From contig NZ_QREG01000008.1 of assembly GCF_003386095.1 (NCBI RefSeq), positions 95,594 to 159,593 of the forward strand: 64,000 bases of DNA, given 5' to 3'. The position numbers were made by a program, and so were the translations under genes. Source of the DNA: Marinoscillum furvescens DSM 4134. Lineage in GTDB: Bacteria > Bacteroidota > Bacteroidia > Cytophagales > Cyclobacteriaceae. Positions 30,613 through 41,300 of this stretch are shown here, one piece after another. Each line of letters begins with the position of its first letter. Position 1 is the stretch's first letter. The notes beneath the pieces are model-generated. The model searched no databases, was not told the origin of the DNA, and was given only the letters and a program-made list of their open reading frames with translations.

Positions 30613-30620
30613 TATTTTTG
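30613..30620 (+). promoter_or_regulatory. Possible -7 box for rsfS-ftsH
   Basis: TATTTTTG in the 47-nt birA/rsfS divergent gap fits TAnnTTTG, 29 nt before the rsfS start. A TTTTG lies upstream but with 27 nt spacing, too far for the usual -33. Confidence 0.4.
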
Positions 30621-30649
30621 AAGTTAAAACTAGGATAAAACGTGAATGA

Positions 30650-31030
30650 ATGCAGCAAGTAGCAAAAGAAGCAATTAATTCTAAAAAGCTGAGTGAGTTA
30701 GTGGTGCAGGGAATGTTAGAAAAGAAGGCTTCTGATGTCGTGGTAATGGACTTGCGAGAGGTAAAAAATGCCATCGCAGATTTTTTTGTACTATGCTCAG
30801 GAAATTCGGACACACAAATTGATGCTATCTCCGATTCTATAGAAGAACAAGTCCACAAGCACTCCCAACAAAACCCCTGGAGACGAGAAGGGAAAGAAAA
30901 CAACGAATGGATCATCATAGACTATGTGGATGTGGTGGCACATGTTTTCAACAAAGACAAGCGTGCATTTTATGCACTCGAAGAGCTTTGGGGTGATGCT
31001 AAAATCACTAGATTCGATAGCGAGAACTAA
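30650..31030 (+). CDS. rsfS: Ribosomal silencing factor RsfS
   Basis: RsfS binds L14 and blocks subunit joining in starved cells. The 126-residue protein has the family core KKASDVVVMDLREVKNAIAD, FFVLCSGNSDTQIDAI and WIIIDYVDVVAHVF. Length is typical. It lies 46 nt before ftsH, a common neighbour in Bacteroidota. Confidence 0.94.
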   Translation: MQQVAKEAINSKKLSELVVQGMLEKKASDVVVMDLREVKNAIADFFVLCSGNSDTQIDAISDSIEEQVHKHSQQNPWRREGKENNEWIIIDYVDVVAHVFNKDKRAFYALEELWGDAKITRFDSEN

Positions 31031-31076
31031 TTCACTCCTACAGCGTTGTAAGATTTAAACTTGAGGAAAATAAATA

Positions 31077-33194
31077 ATGGCGGATAAACCGAGACAGAAA
31101 AAACCCATCATGGGTGGCGGCAAGCCAAACAAGCCGAATTACCAGCTAATGGTGATCGTAGCATTGATCACTGTGGTGTTTGGTTTCACATACTTTAGCA
31201 GAACCAACTCTGCAATCACTATCTCTAAAAAGCGATTTGAGCAGATGATTTTGGCCAACGACGTAAAACGCGTTGTGTTGATCAAAAATCAAGACCAGGT
31301 AGAGGTTACGCTAAAGCCAGAGGCTTTGCAAAACACAAAATATAAGATAGAGCTGGAAGAGCAATCTCCATTCTCCACCAACACAGGACCACACTACAAG
31401 TTTAACATTGTAGATATTACCATTTTCAATGAGGAGTTTAACCAGCTGATGTCTGAACTCCCAGAAGACCAGCGTGTGGGATATGAGGTAGATGAACGGC
31501 AGGATTTCACCTCCATCATTTTCAACTGGGGATTCTTATTCCTGATCATTTTTGGTTTTTGGTTTTTGATGCGAAGAATGACTGGCGGCGGAGGCCCTGG
31601 CGGGCAGATTTTCAATATCGGAAAATCCCGTGCTGCCCTTTTTGATGCGGAAAATAAAGTAAAAATAACCTTTAATGATGCTGCCGGGCTGGAAGAAGCA
31701 AAAGAGGAGATCAAAGAAATAGTTGAATTCCTGAAAAACCCTGGCAAGTTTACCAACCTGGGTGGTAAAATTCCAAAAGGCGCCTTACTTGTGGGCCCTC
31801 CTGGTACAGGTAAAACCCTATTAGCGAAAGCCGTGGCAGGAGAAGCGGGCGTTCCGTTTTTCACTTTGTCGGGCTCTGATTTCGTAGAAATGTTTGTAGG
31901 TGTAGGTGCCGCTCGGGTACGAGACCTTTTCAAGCAAGCGAAAGAAAAAGCTCCTTGTATAGTCTTTATCGATGAGATCGATGCGATCGGTAGATCAAGA
32001 GGAAAAGGACAAATGCCTGGTTCTAACGATGAACGTGAAAACACGCTCAACTCGCTATTGGTGGAAATGGATGGATTCAGCACCGACTCTGGTGTGATCA
32101 TACTGGCAGCTACCAACCGTCCAGATGTATTGGACTCGGCACTACTAAGACCCGGGCGATTTGACCGACAGATTAGTATAGACAAGCCGGACATTGTAGG
32201 GCGTGAAGCTATTTTCAAGGTACACTTGAAGCCTATCAAACTACATGAGGATGTAGACCCTAAAAAACTGGCCGCACAAACGCCGGGATTTGCCGGTGCT
32301 GAAATAGCCAATGTATGTAATGAAGCTGCCCTCATCGCCGCACGTCGCAACAAGAAAAGTGTGGATATGCAGGACTTTCAGGATGCGATAGATCGGGTGA
32401 TTGGCGGACTAGAAAAGAAAAACAAGATCATTTCTCCTGAGGAGAAGAAAATTGTGGCTTATCATGAGGCTGGTCACGCTGTGGCAGGTTGGTTTTTAGA
32501 GCATGCAGATCCATTGGTGAAAGTAAGTATCGTACCTCGAGGAGTTGCGGCGCTAGGCTATGCCCAATACCTACCTAAAGAGCAGTTTCTCTACCAGACG
32601 GAGCAGCTCATGGACGAGATGTGCATGGCGCTGGGTGGACGTGCTGCAGAGGATCTGATATTCGGTAAAATTTCTACTGGAGCACTCAGCGACCTGGAGC
32701 GTATTACCAAACTGGCCTACAGCATAGTGACTGTTTACGGTATGAATGACAAAATAGGTAATGTCTCCTTCTATGACAGCAAGCAGTCTGAGTACAACTT
32801 TACCAAACCGTACTCTGACGCTACAGCGGAGCTGATAGATAAGGAAGTAAAGGCACTTGTGGAGCTGGCATATGAGCGCACAAAAGAGCTACTGATTGCT
32901 CGTCGTGATGAGCTCGAAACCGTGGCCAAGGAACTGCTGGAAAAAGAAATTATTTTCCAAAATGACCTGGAGCGTTTGATTGGTAAACGCCCGTTTGAAA
33001 ATGAAACTACTTATCAGCGGTTTACCAACAACACCAACGCGAATGACGAAAAAGACGAGCAAGAAGCAAAGGACAAAGAAGCTGCTGCAGACGGTGAGCT
33101 AGACAAGCTCAAAAGCAGCGTAAAATCAGAAGTGGAGCAAGAAGATAAAACAGAAGACTCTCCTAAGGAAGAGGAAGTAGAAGACAAGAAATAA
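31077..33194 (+). CDS. ftsH: ATP-dependent zinc metalloprotease FtsH
   Basis: Membrane-anchored AAA+ protease for quality control. The 705-residue protein has two membrane segments (about residues 24-43 and 145-165), Walker [10 protein letters not shown] near 237-245, Walker [12 protein letters not shown], the second region of homology, and the zinc motif HEAGHAV. The C-terminal 50 residues are a highly charged Lys/Glu/Asp tail. An intrinsic terminator follows 25 nt after the stop. Confidence 0.98.
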   Translation: MADKPRQKKPIMGGGKPNKPNYQLMVIVALITVVFGFTYFSRTNSAITISKKRFEQMILANDVKRVVLIKNQDQVEVTLKPEALQNTKYKIELEEQSPFSTNTGPHYKFNIVDITIFNEEFNQLMSELPEDQRVGYEVDERQDFTSIIFNWGFLFLIIFGFWFLMRRMTGGGGPGGQIFNIGKSRAALFDAENKVKITFNDAAGLEEAKEEIKEIVEFLKNPGKFTNLGGKIPKGALLVGPPGTGKTLLAKAVAGEAGVPFFTLSGSDFVEMFVGVGAARVRDLFKQAKEKAPCIVFIDEIDAIGRSRGKGQMPGSNDERENTLNSLLVEMDGFSTDSGVIILAATNRPDVLDSALLRPGRFDRQISIDKPDIVGREAIFKVHLKPIKLHEDVDPKKLAAQTPGFAGAEIANVCNEAALIAARRNKKSVDMQDFQDAIDRVIGGLEKKNKIISPEEKKIVAYHEAGHAVAGWFLEHADPLVKVSIVPRGVAALGYAQYLPKEQFLYQTEQLMDEMCMALGGRAAEDLIFGKISTGALSDLERITKLAYSIVTVYGMNDKIGNVSFYDSKQSEYNFTKPYSDATAELIDKEVKALVELAYERTKELLIARRDELETVAKELLEKEIIFQNDLERLIGKRPFENETTYQRFTNNTNANDEKDEQEAKDKEAAADGELDKLKSSVKSEVEQEDKTEDSPKEEEVEDKK

Positions 33195-33218
33195 GCTTAC
33201 TCCACCATAAATCATATA

Positions 33219-33246
33219 AAAGGTGCCCTACCAGGCACCTTTTTTT
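33219..33246 (+). terminator. ftsH terminator
   Basis: AAAAGGTGCC, CTACCA, GGCACCTTTTTTT forms a stem of at least 6 GC-rich pairs extended by A-T pairs, with a seven-T tail. It lies directly after ftsH. Confidence 0.9.
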
Positions 33247-33480
33247 ATGCCCAACTATCCCATTTTCGAGCTCAATTCGCAATTTAATTTTTTTATTTAA
33301 ACGATTAATCATACATTTAAGATCACATTATGAAAAATTCCGCCCACACCAGTCAGGTGGAAACATAGTGAGAAATGGGGCACATAGACCAGTAGCAAGC
33401 TTCTGGTAACAGTAGACGACAACACACGATGTAACAACAGTATTTTTCATTTGAATTTTCACTAACTAATTAGTCACATT
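33247..33480 (+). promoter_or_regulatory. Leader region of the susC/susD unit
   Basis: This 234-nt stretch holds no gene I can support. TACATTTA at 33312-33319 is one base off the TAnnTTTG consensus, without a clear -33 partner. If it is the promoter, the susC leader would be about 150 nt. I see no recognisable riboswitch. Confidence 0.35.
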
Positions 33481-36400
33481 ATGATCAAACTTTTCCATTT
33501 GGTTAAACGTTTAATCTTTGATTTAAACGAACATCGAAGCAAGAATTTTCTGCTATCGATGGTATTAGCGATAAGTTCCTTTGCAGCTACTGCTCAGGAG
33601 CGGGAGATCACAGGTACAGTCCTCGATGACACAGGCTCACCCCTTCCTGGAGCCACGGTAGCGGTACCCGGCACAGCTACGGGTACAGTCACTGATCTTG
33701 ATGGTCAATACTCCATACGTGTAGCTGAGGGTGCCAATCTCCTCACGTTTAGCTTCATTGGGTTTAATACACTGGAAGTATCCATTGACCAGCGTTCGGT
33801 GATAGATGTAAAGCTGGAAACCGATGTGCAGTCTCTCGACGAGGTAGTAGTGGTAGGGTATGGTACCCAAAAAAGCAGCAAGGTCACCACTGCTGTGTCG
33901 CGGATGGCCGGTGAAGACGTGGCAAAGCTGCCCGTCACGAGTGCAGACCAGGCCCTGCAGGGGAGAGTAAGTGGTGTGTTTATCTCTGGCTCAGGTGCAC
34001 CAGGCCGAAACCCAACCGTACGAATTAGAGGTATTGGTTCTGCCTTGGGGAGTGATCCTCTCTTTGTCGTAGATGGAATCATTGTTGGGCAAAATGCTTT
34101 GAATGAGATCCACCCGGATAACATCGAAGACATCTCGGTACTCAAAGATGCCGCGAGTACAGCAATCTATGGATCTAGAGGAGCAAATGGTGTGATTCTG
34201 ATCACTACCAAAAAGGGAACTCCAGGCATGAGCAAGCTATCTATTAGCGCATACTACGGATGGCAAAGCCTCCCAGAGTCAAAGAAATACGACCTCCTGA
34301 ATACAGATCAATACATCAATTTTGCACAAAATACTTATGGTATTTCTGCTCCTCGTTTTGACGATTATGATTTTAGTAGCAAGTCATTCAAACCTGGCAC
34401 ACCTAGCGAAGAATTTATCGGTGTGGAAACAGACTGGCAGGATGCAGTACTCCCTGGCGGGCCGATTCAGGACTATTACCTCAATTATCAAGGAGGCACT
34501 GAAAAGATCTCTTACTCGGTAGGTGGTGGATATTTCGATCAGGATGGGATGCTCGTAAACACCTACTTCCGCAGAGCTTCACTAAACACCAATATCCAGG
34601 CTAAAGTGAACGACAGATTAAAAATCGGTCAATCCATGATTTTGTCAAGAAGCGTCAGCAATCAGGATTTTCGCACACCGGTGATTGAGGCCATACAAAT
34701 GATGCCTTACATACCCGTATATGATGCTAGCCGAAAAGGAGGTTTTAGAGGTCCTGATTTTGCGGAGAATGCAGACCCCTTCCAGCCAGTGCTACACTCA
34801 TCAATCGTAGATGATGAAGAGACAGCTACCAAGCTACTCACTACGGCTTTTGCGGATTTCAAAATTCTCGAGCCTTTAAGTTTTAGGTTTCAGGCGGGAC
34901 TCGAAAACTCACTGACCCAAAAGCGCAATTTTGTGCCAACATTTGATGCAGGTCAGGTGCTTTTTAATGTAAATGAGTCCGCCAGATTTGGACGAACCGA
35001 CCAGATCTATTTGTCGCCTATACTCACTGGTACTTTCAATTACAACCAGAGTTTTGGTAGCCATACCATTAATGCTGTGGCTGGATACGAACGTCAAATT
35101 CAGGACCTGGAGTCCATTTCTTCAGGCACCAACCTCCTTCCCAACGAGAGCATCTTGAACCCGGCGATTGCTCCGATAGAGAGCCAGACCTCTAGCAGAT
35201 ATGTACAACGCAAAGGAATCATCTCCTGGTTTTCACGAGTAAACTACGACTTTGAAGACAAATACTTACTGAGTGCTTCCATCAGAAGGGATCAATCATC
35301 GGTATTTGCTCCGGATTATAATGTAGGCTACTTTCCTTCGGCCTCCTTTGGCTGGAGAGTAAGCGAAGAGTCCTTTTTCACGCCAGCCAGCGGCCTGTTC
35401 TCTGACCTAAAGTTTAGAGCTAGTTGGGGTATCACAGGAAACACCGCCCTTCCGGCTTATACCTGGGATCCGGTTACATTTACTGACATCCGTTACAACC
35501 TGGCTGATGATCAAATAGTACAAGGACTCACTACCAATGCAATTTTCAATGAGCGTCTGCGGTGGGAGGAAACCAAAATGACCAACATCGGTCTTGATTT
35601 TGAATTGCTTCAGGGTCGCATCTATGGATCACTGGAGTGGTTCAGAAAATCAACTGACGGGCTCATCGTTCGTGTTCCAGTTTCCTACTCCACAGGGATA
35701 GAGGTAAGCCCATTATCCAATATCGGTGATGTGGACAACCAGGGATTTGAAGTAGCGTTTGGGATAACCGATCAAAAAAGCATCGTAAAATGGAATCTTG
35801 ATGTAAACGCATCCTATATCAGTAATGAGGTGAAGAAAATCGGTGTGGATGAAGAGGCCAACGTTTCTGGACCTGTATTTTGGAACACCTCCTCACCCGC
35901 CACGCGTGCTGAGGCTGGAGAGCCGCTCGGCTTTTACTACGGATGGAAAGTGGATAAAATCTATCAGGATCAGTCAGAAATCAACGCAGACAATCAGGCT
36001 GCTGCTGATGCAACAGGAGATGCTAGTGCTACGCGACAGGGGCCGGACATTGCTCCTGGTGATATCAGATTCAAAGACCTCAACGGAGACGGCATCATCG
36101 ATGGTGATGACCGAACCAACATCGGACACTATTTGCCAGATTGGACTTTGGGCATCAATGGATCAGCTAGCTACAAAAACTTTGACGTGAGCATGAACAT
36201 CACCGGCGCGTTCGGCTTTGAGCTACTACACGCCAATCGCTACTATACGGAAGGCATGACGAGGCTTTTCAATATGGGTACAGAAGTACTCGATGCCTGG
36301 TCTGAGGATAACAAAAACACCAACATCCCAAGAGCCAATGCTGAGGCGGGCACCAACAATGCCCGACTTTCTGATCGCTGGGTAGAGAAAGGTGACTATG

Positions 36401-36657
36401 TCCGCTTAAGGTTTTTGACGGTAGGCTATACACTACCAGAGATCCCGGGTACTTCTACCATCCGTATCTACGGCCAGGCACAAAACCTGCTGACTTTTAC
36501 CAAGTACACCGGGTATGACCCAGAAGTGCAGGGTAAGCCAAGCTACAATTCCAATGCCGGTGAGAATGGAGACAACCCTATTTTCTACAATGGTGTGGAT
36601 GATGGTATGGTCCCAAATCCTCGCACGTTTATTCTCGGTCTTGAAGTAACCTTCTAA
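33481..36657 (+). CDS. SusC/RagA-type TonB-dependent outer-membrane receptor
   Basis: A 1,058-residue outer-membrane transporter that imports a SusD-captured nutrient using TonB energy. Signal peptide up to about residue 39 (ATAQ), a carboxypeptidase-regulatory-like domain (EITGTVLDDTGSPLPGATV), the TonB-box-like DEVVVVGYGTQKSS near 120, the plug (RIRGIGSALGSDPLFVVDGI), then the beta-barrel ending in Phe (LGLEVTF). It precedes the susD-like gene by 12 nt. The substrate is unknown: no glycosidase or peptidase lies nearby. Confidence 0.94.
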   Translation: MIKLFHLVKRLIFDLNEHRSKNFLLSMVLAISSFAATAQEREITGTVLDDTGSPLPGATVAVPGTATGTVTDLDGQYSIRVAEGANLLTFSFIGFNTLEVSIDQRSVIDVKLETDVQSLDEVVVVGYGTQKSSKVTTAVSRMAGEDVAKLPVTSADQALQGRVSGVFISGSGAPGRNPTVRIRGIGSALGSDPLFVVDGIIVGQNALNEIHPDNIEDISVLKDAASTAIYGSRGANGVILITTKKGTPGMSKLSISAYYGWQSLPESKKYDLLNTDQYINFAQNTYGISAPRFDDYDFSSKSFKPGTPSEEFIGVETDWQDAVLPGGPIQDYYLNYQGGTEKISYSVGGGYFDQDGMLVNTYFRRASLNTNIQAKVNDRLKIGQSMILSRSVSNQDFRTPVIEAIQMMPYIPVYDASRKGGFRGPDFAENADPFQPVLHSSIVDDEETATKLLTTAFADFKILEPLSFRFQAGLENSLTQKRNFVPTFDAGQVLFNVNESARFGRTDQIYLSPILTGTFNYNQSFGSHTINAVAGYERQIQDLESISSGTNLLPNESILNPAIAPIESQTSSRYVQRKGIISWFSRVNYDFEDKYLLSASIRRDQSSVFAPDYNVGYFPSASFGWRVSEESFFTPASGLFSDLKFRASWGITGNTALPAYTWDPVTFTDIRYNLADDQIVQGLTTNAIFNERLRWEETKMTNIGLDFELLQGRIYGSLEWFRKSTDGLIVRVPVSYSTGIEVSPLSNIGDVDNQGFEVAFGITDQKSIVKWNLDVNASYISNEVKKIGVDEEANVSGPVFWNTSSPATRAEAGEPLGFYYGWKVDKIYQDQSEINADNQAAADATGDASATRQGPDIAPGDIRFKDLNGDGIIDGDDRTNIGHYLPDWTLGINGSASYKNFDVSMNITGAFGFELLHANRYYTEGMTRLFNMGTEVLDAWSEDNKNTNIPRANAEAGTNNARLSDRWVEKGDYVRLRFLTVGYTLPEIPGTSTIRIYGQAQNLLTFTKYTGYDPEVQGKPSYNSNAGENGDNPIFYNGVDDGMVPNPRTFILGLEVTF

Positions 36658-36669
36658 TCAAAACTCATT

Positions 36670-38223
36670 ATGAAAATCAATAAACAAAACGTACGTTTTA
36701 TGGACCATAAAATTCTCGTTCTGCTGGTCATGGGGATGTTCATGACCTTTAGCTGCGACAATGAATTCCTGACAGAAGGTAATCCTACTGCCGCGAGCGT
36801 GGAGAATTCCTTCAATACTGAAGTAGAAGCTCTGCAAGGGCTGTATGCTGCTTATTCTGGCTTTCAGTCCAATGACTTTTGGGCCAGAGAGTTTTGGTGG
36901 CTGCCGGATATGCTTTCAGACGAAACCAAAACAGCCGGAGCTAACCTGGAAGCACACAGAGCCGCATTGCTCAATTACAATATTGATGCGACCAACCCAC
37001 TCTTTTCAGCTGTTTTCAAAGGAGTGTATCGTGTGATTCACCGAGCCAATCTGGTGATCAATACATTGCCAGGACGGGCCAATCCAGAACTCTCACAGGA
37101 GTCTATTGACCTGATAGTAGCCGAGGCTAAATTTTTGAGAGCTTACTGTTATTTTGAGCTGGTGACCTACTTTGGCAATGTGCCATTTAGCACCGAGCCC
37201 GTCACCAACACTGAAGGTGTGCCGCTTGCTGAATCTGTAGAAGACATCTACAACCTGATCGTAGCAGACCTCACAGAAGCGGAAGCAAACCTGCCGCTGG
37301 CATCTGCCTATAGAGGTACTTCCAATTTAGGCAGAGCTACCAAAGGATCAGCTCAGGGCTTGCTAGGCCGTGTGGAGCTATTTCGTGGCAACTATACCGC
37401 GGCCAGAGACGTATTGCAGCGCCTGATAGACTCGGGAGAGTATGCCCTGGCCGATAACTATGAAGTCAACCACAGAGAAGAGAATGAGAACAACGTGGAG
37501 TCTATCTGGGAAATCCAGTTTATGCTATTGAGAGATGGCGGAGATTGGCAAGGATGGATTGGAAATGGAGATGGATTCAAACTTCAAGCCATGCGTGGCC
37601 AGGAGTATTCGCCATTCGACTGGCACAACACCCTTCCTTCGGAAACACTCAAGGCTGCTTTTGAGTCGGGTGACCCACGCTACAAACTGTGCTTTATAGA
37701 GTACGGAGACACCTATGGTGGGCCGGGAGTAGACTCAGTCTTCACGGCAGAAAAGGTAGCACAAGGTAACAGTGAGGAGAATACGCACTGGCGGAAATAT
37801 GGCAATGCCTACAAGCAGCTTACCGAGTCGCTGTGGTCGGGTATCAATCACCGTGTCATTCGCTATGCGGACGTACTGCTGATGATGGCCGAGATCGAAA
37901 ATGAACTCAACGGTCCTTCTGCCACTGCGATCAACTATGTGAACATGGTAAGAGATCGTGTAGATATGCCTCCTTTGCCTACGGCAGAATACCCTACATC
38001 CACCAAAGAGGAGCTTTTTGCCGCCATCGTGCACGAGCGCCAGGTAGAGCTATGCTCTGAGCAGTGCCGCGCTCGAGATGTAAAAAGATGGTATCGAGAG
38101 GGAAAAATCACCACGAAACCTCATGAAAACTATGAATCCAAACATGAGTTTATGCCGATCCCTATTGACGAAATCGATAACAACCCTGCACTAAGTGCTG
38201 ATGATCAAAAACCAGGATACTAG
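36670..38223 (+). CDS. SusD/RagB-type nutrient-binding surface lipoprotein
   Basis: A 517-residue lipoprotein that forms the lid of the SusC pore. The lipobox ends at Cys29 (TFSC), followed by acidic DNE, resembling the Bacteroidota surface-export signal. The body shows SusD features: tetratricopeptide-like helices (AEAKFLRAYCYFELVTYFGN) and the C-terminal HERQVELCSEQCRARDVKRW. A terminator follows. Its pairing with the adjacent SusC is certain from order; the ligand is not known. Confidence 0.94.
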   Translation: MKINKQNVRFMDHKILVLLVMGMFMTFSCDNEFLTEGNPTAASVENSFNTEVEALQGLYAAYSGFQSNDFWAREFWWLPDMLSDETKTAGANLEAHRAALLNYNIDATNPLFSAVFKGVYRVIHRANLVINTLPGRANPELSQESIDLIVAEAKFLRAYCYFELVTYFGNVPFSTEPVTNTEGVPLAESVEDIYNLIVADLTEAEANLPLASAYRGTSNLGRATKGSAQGLLGRVELFRGNYTAARDVLQRLIDSGEYALADNYEVNHREENENNVESIWEIQFMLLRDGGDWQGWIGNGDGFKLQAMRGQEYSPFDWHNTLPSETLKAAFESGDPRYKLCFIEYGDTYGGPGVDSVFTAEKVAQGNSEENTHWRKYGNAYKQLTESLWSGINHRVIRYADVLLMMAEIENELNGPSATAINYVNMVRDRVDMPPLPTAEYPTSTKEELFAAIVHERQVELCSEQCRARDVKRWYREGKITTKPHENYESKHEFMPIPIDEIDNNPALSADDQKPGY

Positions 38224-38242
38224 CCCTATCTAACCAACCGGG

Positions 38243-38284
38243 AGCTGCCTCGATAAATCATTCACTTCGAGGCAGCTTTTTTTG
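38243..38284 (+). terminator. Terminator after the susC/susD unit
   Basis: AGCTGCCTCGA and TCGAGGCAGCT form an 11-bp perfect stem with a 14-nt loop, followed by seven T. It lies 20 nt after the susD-like stop and separates the receptor pair from the next gene. Confidence 0.9.
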
Positions 38285-38307
38285 CTTAACGCTAAACGCA
38301 AACTGTC

Positions 38308-41300
38308 ATGACTGCACTACGCTACCTTACCCTTTTCGCACTCCTTTCTTTTGCTTGCAGTAAGTCTCCAAAGCAACTAACGCTGCTATCTCCTCAGTCC
38401 AGCGGTGTAGACTTTACCAATGCTATAGATGAAAAGTCTGTAAACATCCTGGATTATGTAAATATGTACAACGGCTCGGGAGTAGCCGTAGCTGACTTCA
38501 ACAACGACGGATTTCAGGATATTGTCTTTGGAGGGAATATGGTGAGCAGTCAGCTTTACCTAAATACTGGTAATAGCAATAAACCTGCGTTTAAAGCCAT
38601 TGACGAGCGTAGTGGATTTGCTACCAATAAATGGGTAAACGGTGTGACTACCGTGGATATCAACCAGGATGGGCTGGTAGACATCTACTGCAGTGTAGCC
38701 AATGGTAAAGGCTCCGACAGGGGAAACCTATTGTTTATCAATGAAGGTGTGAATGAGTCTGGTATTCCTACTTTTCGCGAAAGCGCAAAACCATACGGTA
38801 TAGCCGATACCACACATACCATACAGTCCGCCTTCTTTGACTATGACCTGGATGGCGACCTGGACCTTTTTATGATTGTAAATTATCCCGTGGGATATTT
38901 GGATGCCGAGGCAAACAGGATCGTAGCACTTAAAAAAATTGGTGACAGAAACCGTACCGATAGACTCTATAGAAATGACGGCATTTCTACAGCCGGACAC
39001 CCAACATTTACCGAAGTATCTACAGAAGCAGGAATTACCCTCGAAGGCTACAGCCTGGGACTTGCCATCACCGACATCAATGACGATCAATACCCTGACA
39101 TCTACGTAGCTAACGATTACGTAACCAATGATATTTTCTACATCAACAATGGCGATGGCACTTTTACCGACAACATCCGTAGCCTCGTAAATCACACGAG
39201 CTACTCAAGCATGGGCATTGACATAGCGGATGCAAACAATGACGGACTACAAGACATCCTGGTAGTGGATATGCTACCAGAAAAAGACGATAAAATGAAA
39301 CTCATGTACGCTGCTTCGCACAATATCAGCCATGAGTTTATGCAAAAATCCAACTATGTGGACCAGTACTTCAGAAACACTTTACAGCTCAACAATGGAA
39401 CAAACAGAGGATTTAGTGAAATAGGGCAAATGGCTGGCGTCTTTCGCACCAACTGGAGCTGGTCAGCCTTGATGCCTGACATTGACATGGATGGGTGGCG
39501 TGATGTATTCATTACCAATGGCTTTACTAAAGATGTCAATGATCTGGACTTTATCAATTACCAAACCTCCTCCTCTCCTTTTGAGCGCCAGGGCTTTGAT
39601 GGAGCATCCTATGTGGAGTCCCTGGAGGATCAGCAAGGCATCCACCTGCCCAATTACATATTTAGAAATGAGCAAGACCTGACCTATTCCAATCAAAGCG
39701 CCTCATGGGGCTTTGAAGATGCGAGCTATTCGAATGGTGCCTCCTATGCCGACCTGGACAATGACGGTGATCTGGATCTTGTCATAAGCAATATCAATGC
39801 CCCTGCCTTTGTCTATCAAAACAACACATCAGCCAACTGGGTAGAAATAGAACTCCACGGCGAAAAACCCAATCTGAGAGCCATCGGTGCCAAGGTCTCT
39901 TTTGCATGCTCAGCAGGCATCCAGTCTCACGAAAACTACCTGACTCGTGGCTTCATGTCAGCCATCAGCCCAGTGATGCATTTCGGGGTTGGTACAGATA
40001 CGCTCATAAGGGACGTAACCATACGTTGGCCAGATGTCTCATTTCAAACCTACCCGGAGCTTTCAGTCAATAAAAAACATCACATCTACAAAGAGGCATC
40101 ACCTCCTCCAACACCCAAGACAACTACCCAGCCAATATTGGACAAAGCCCCTGACCAACTCATATTGGCGAAACACGATGAGAATTATTTCAACGATTTT
40201 GATCACCAACGCCTCCTCCCTCACAAGCTTTCTCAGGCAGGCCCGTGCCTGGCTGTTGGCGATGCAAATGGTGATGGACTGGAGGATGTCTATATGGGTG
40301 GCTCTAAAGGATTCCCAGGCCAGCTCCTTCTCAATGAAGGATCATCCTTTCGGCCTATGCCACTACCAGATAGCGAGCCCTATGAGGATGGTGCCAGCCT
40401 CTGGCTTGATGTAGATGGAGACAATGACCTGGACCTCTACGTGGCAAGCGGCGGAGTGGCCTACGGTAAAAAAAGCCGATATTATGAAGATCGACTCTAT
40501 CTAAACGAGGGGTCCGATTTTGTGCGCTACAATGGGCAGCTCCCTTCTGTAAATACTTCTGCCGTAGTGGCCGCTGATTTTGACCAGGATGGAGATCTCG
40601 ATCTTTTTGTAGGTGGCGCATCCAAACCCAATGAGTATCCACTAAGCCACGAAAGCTATTTGCTAATCAATGAAAGTACTGCAGAGGCGGTAAACTTTAT
40701 CATTGAGCCTCTGGGTACACTGGGTATCATCAAGAGCGCTCTGTGGTCAGACTACAACAATGATGGGTGGGAAGACCTATTTGTAGTGGGAGAATACACG
40801 CCCATAATCGTTTTCAAAAACGAAGCAGGAGCACTTCTCCGCAATAAAGACATCCACCTACCCGACCAAACGGGAATGTGGAATAGCATAACAAGCACCG
40901 ACATAGACCAAGATGGTGACATGGATTATGTATTGGGAAACATGGGGCTTAATAGCCGCTATAAGGCCTCAGCCTCTGAGCCGCTACGCCTCTATGCGAA
41001 GGACTTTGATGAGAATGGCGAAATAGACCCCATCATGACTCAAATACGGGATGGACGTGAAGTACCTACCCACCTGCGAGACGATTTGATCCGCCAGTTG
41101 GTAAAACTAAAAAAGCGGGTAAAAACATACGAAGCATATGCCCATGCAACCATTCAAGACCTATTTCCAGAGGAATCACTCAATGATGCTTTGGTGCTCA
41201 CATGTACCTATCTGCAAAACGCACTGCTAATCAATGATGGACAATCTGGGTTTACATTAGAGGCGCTGCCCAACCACGCGCAAGTCGGACCTGTCTATGG

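Noticed and set aside
33330..33368. A 12-codon reading frame before the susC-like gene (possible leader peptide)
   Set aside because: Too short to support, no ribosome-binding signal, and no regulatory codon run or attenuator hairpin follows it.
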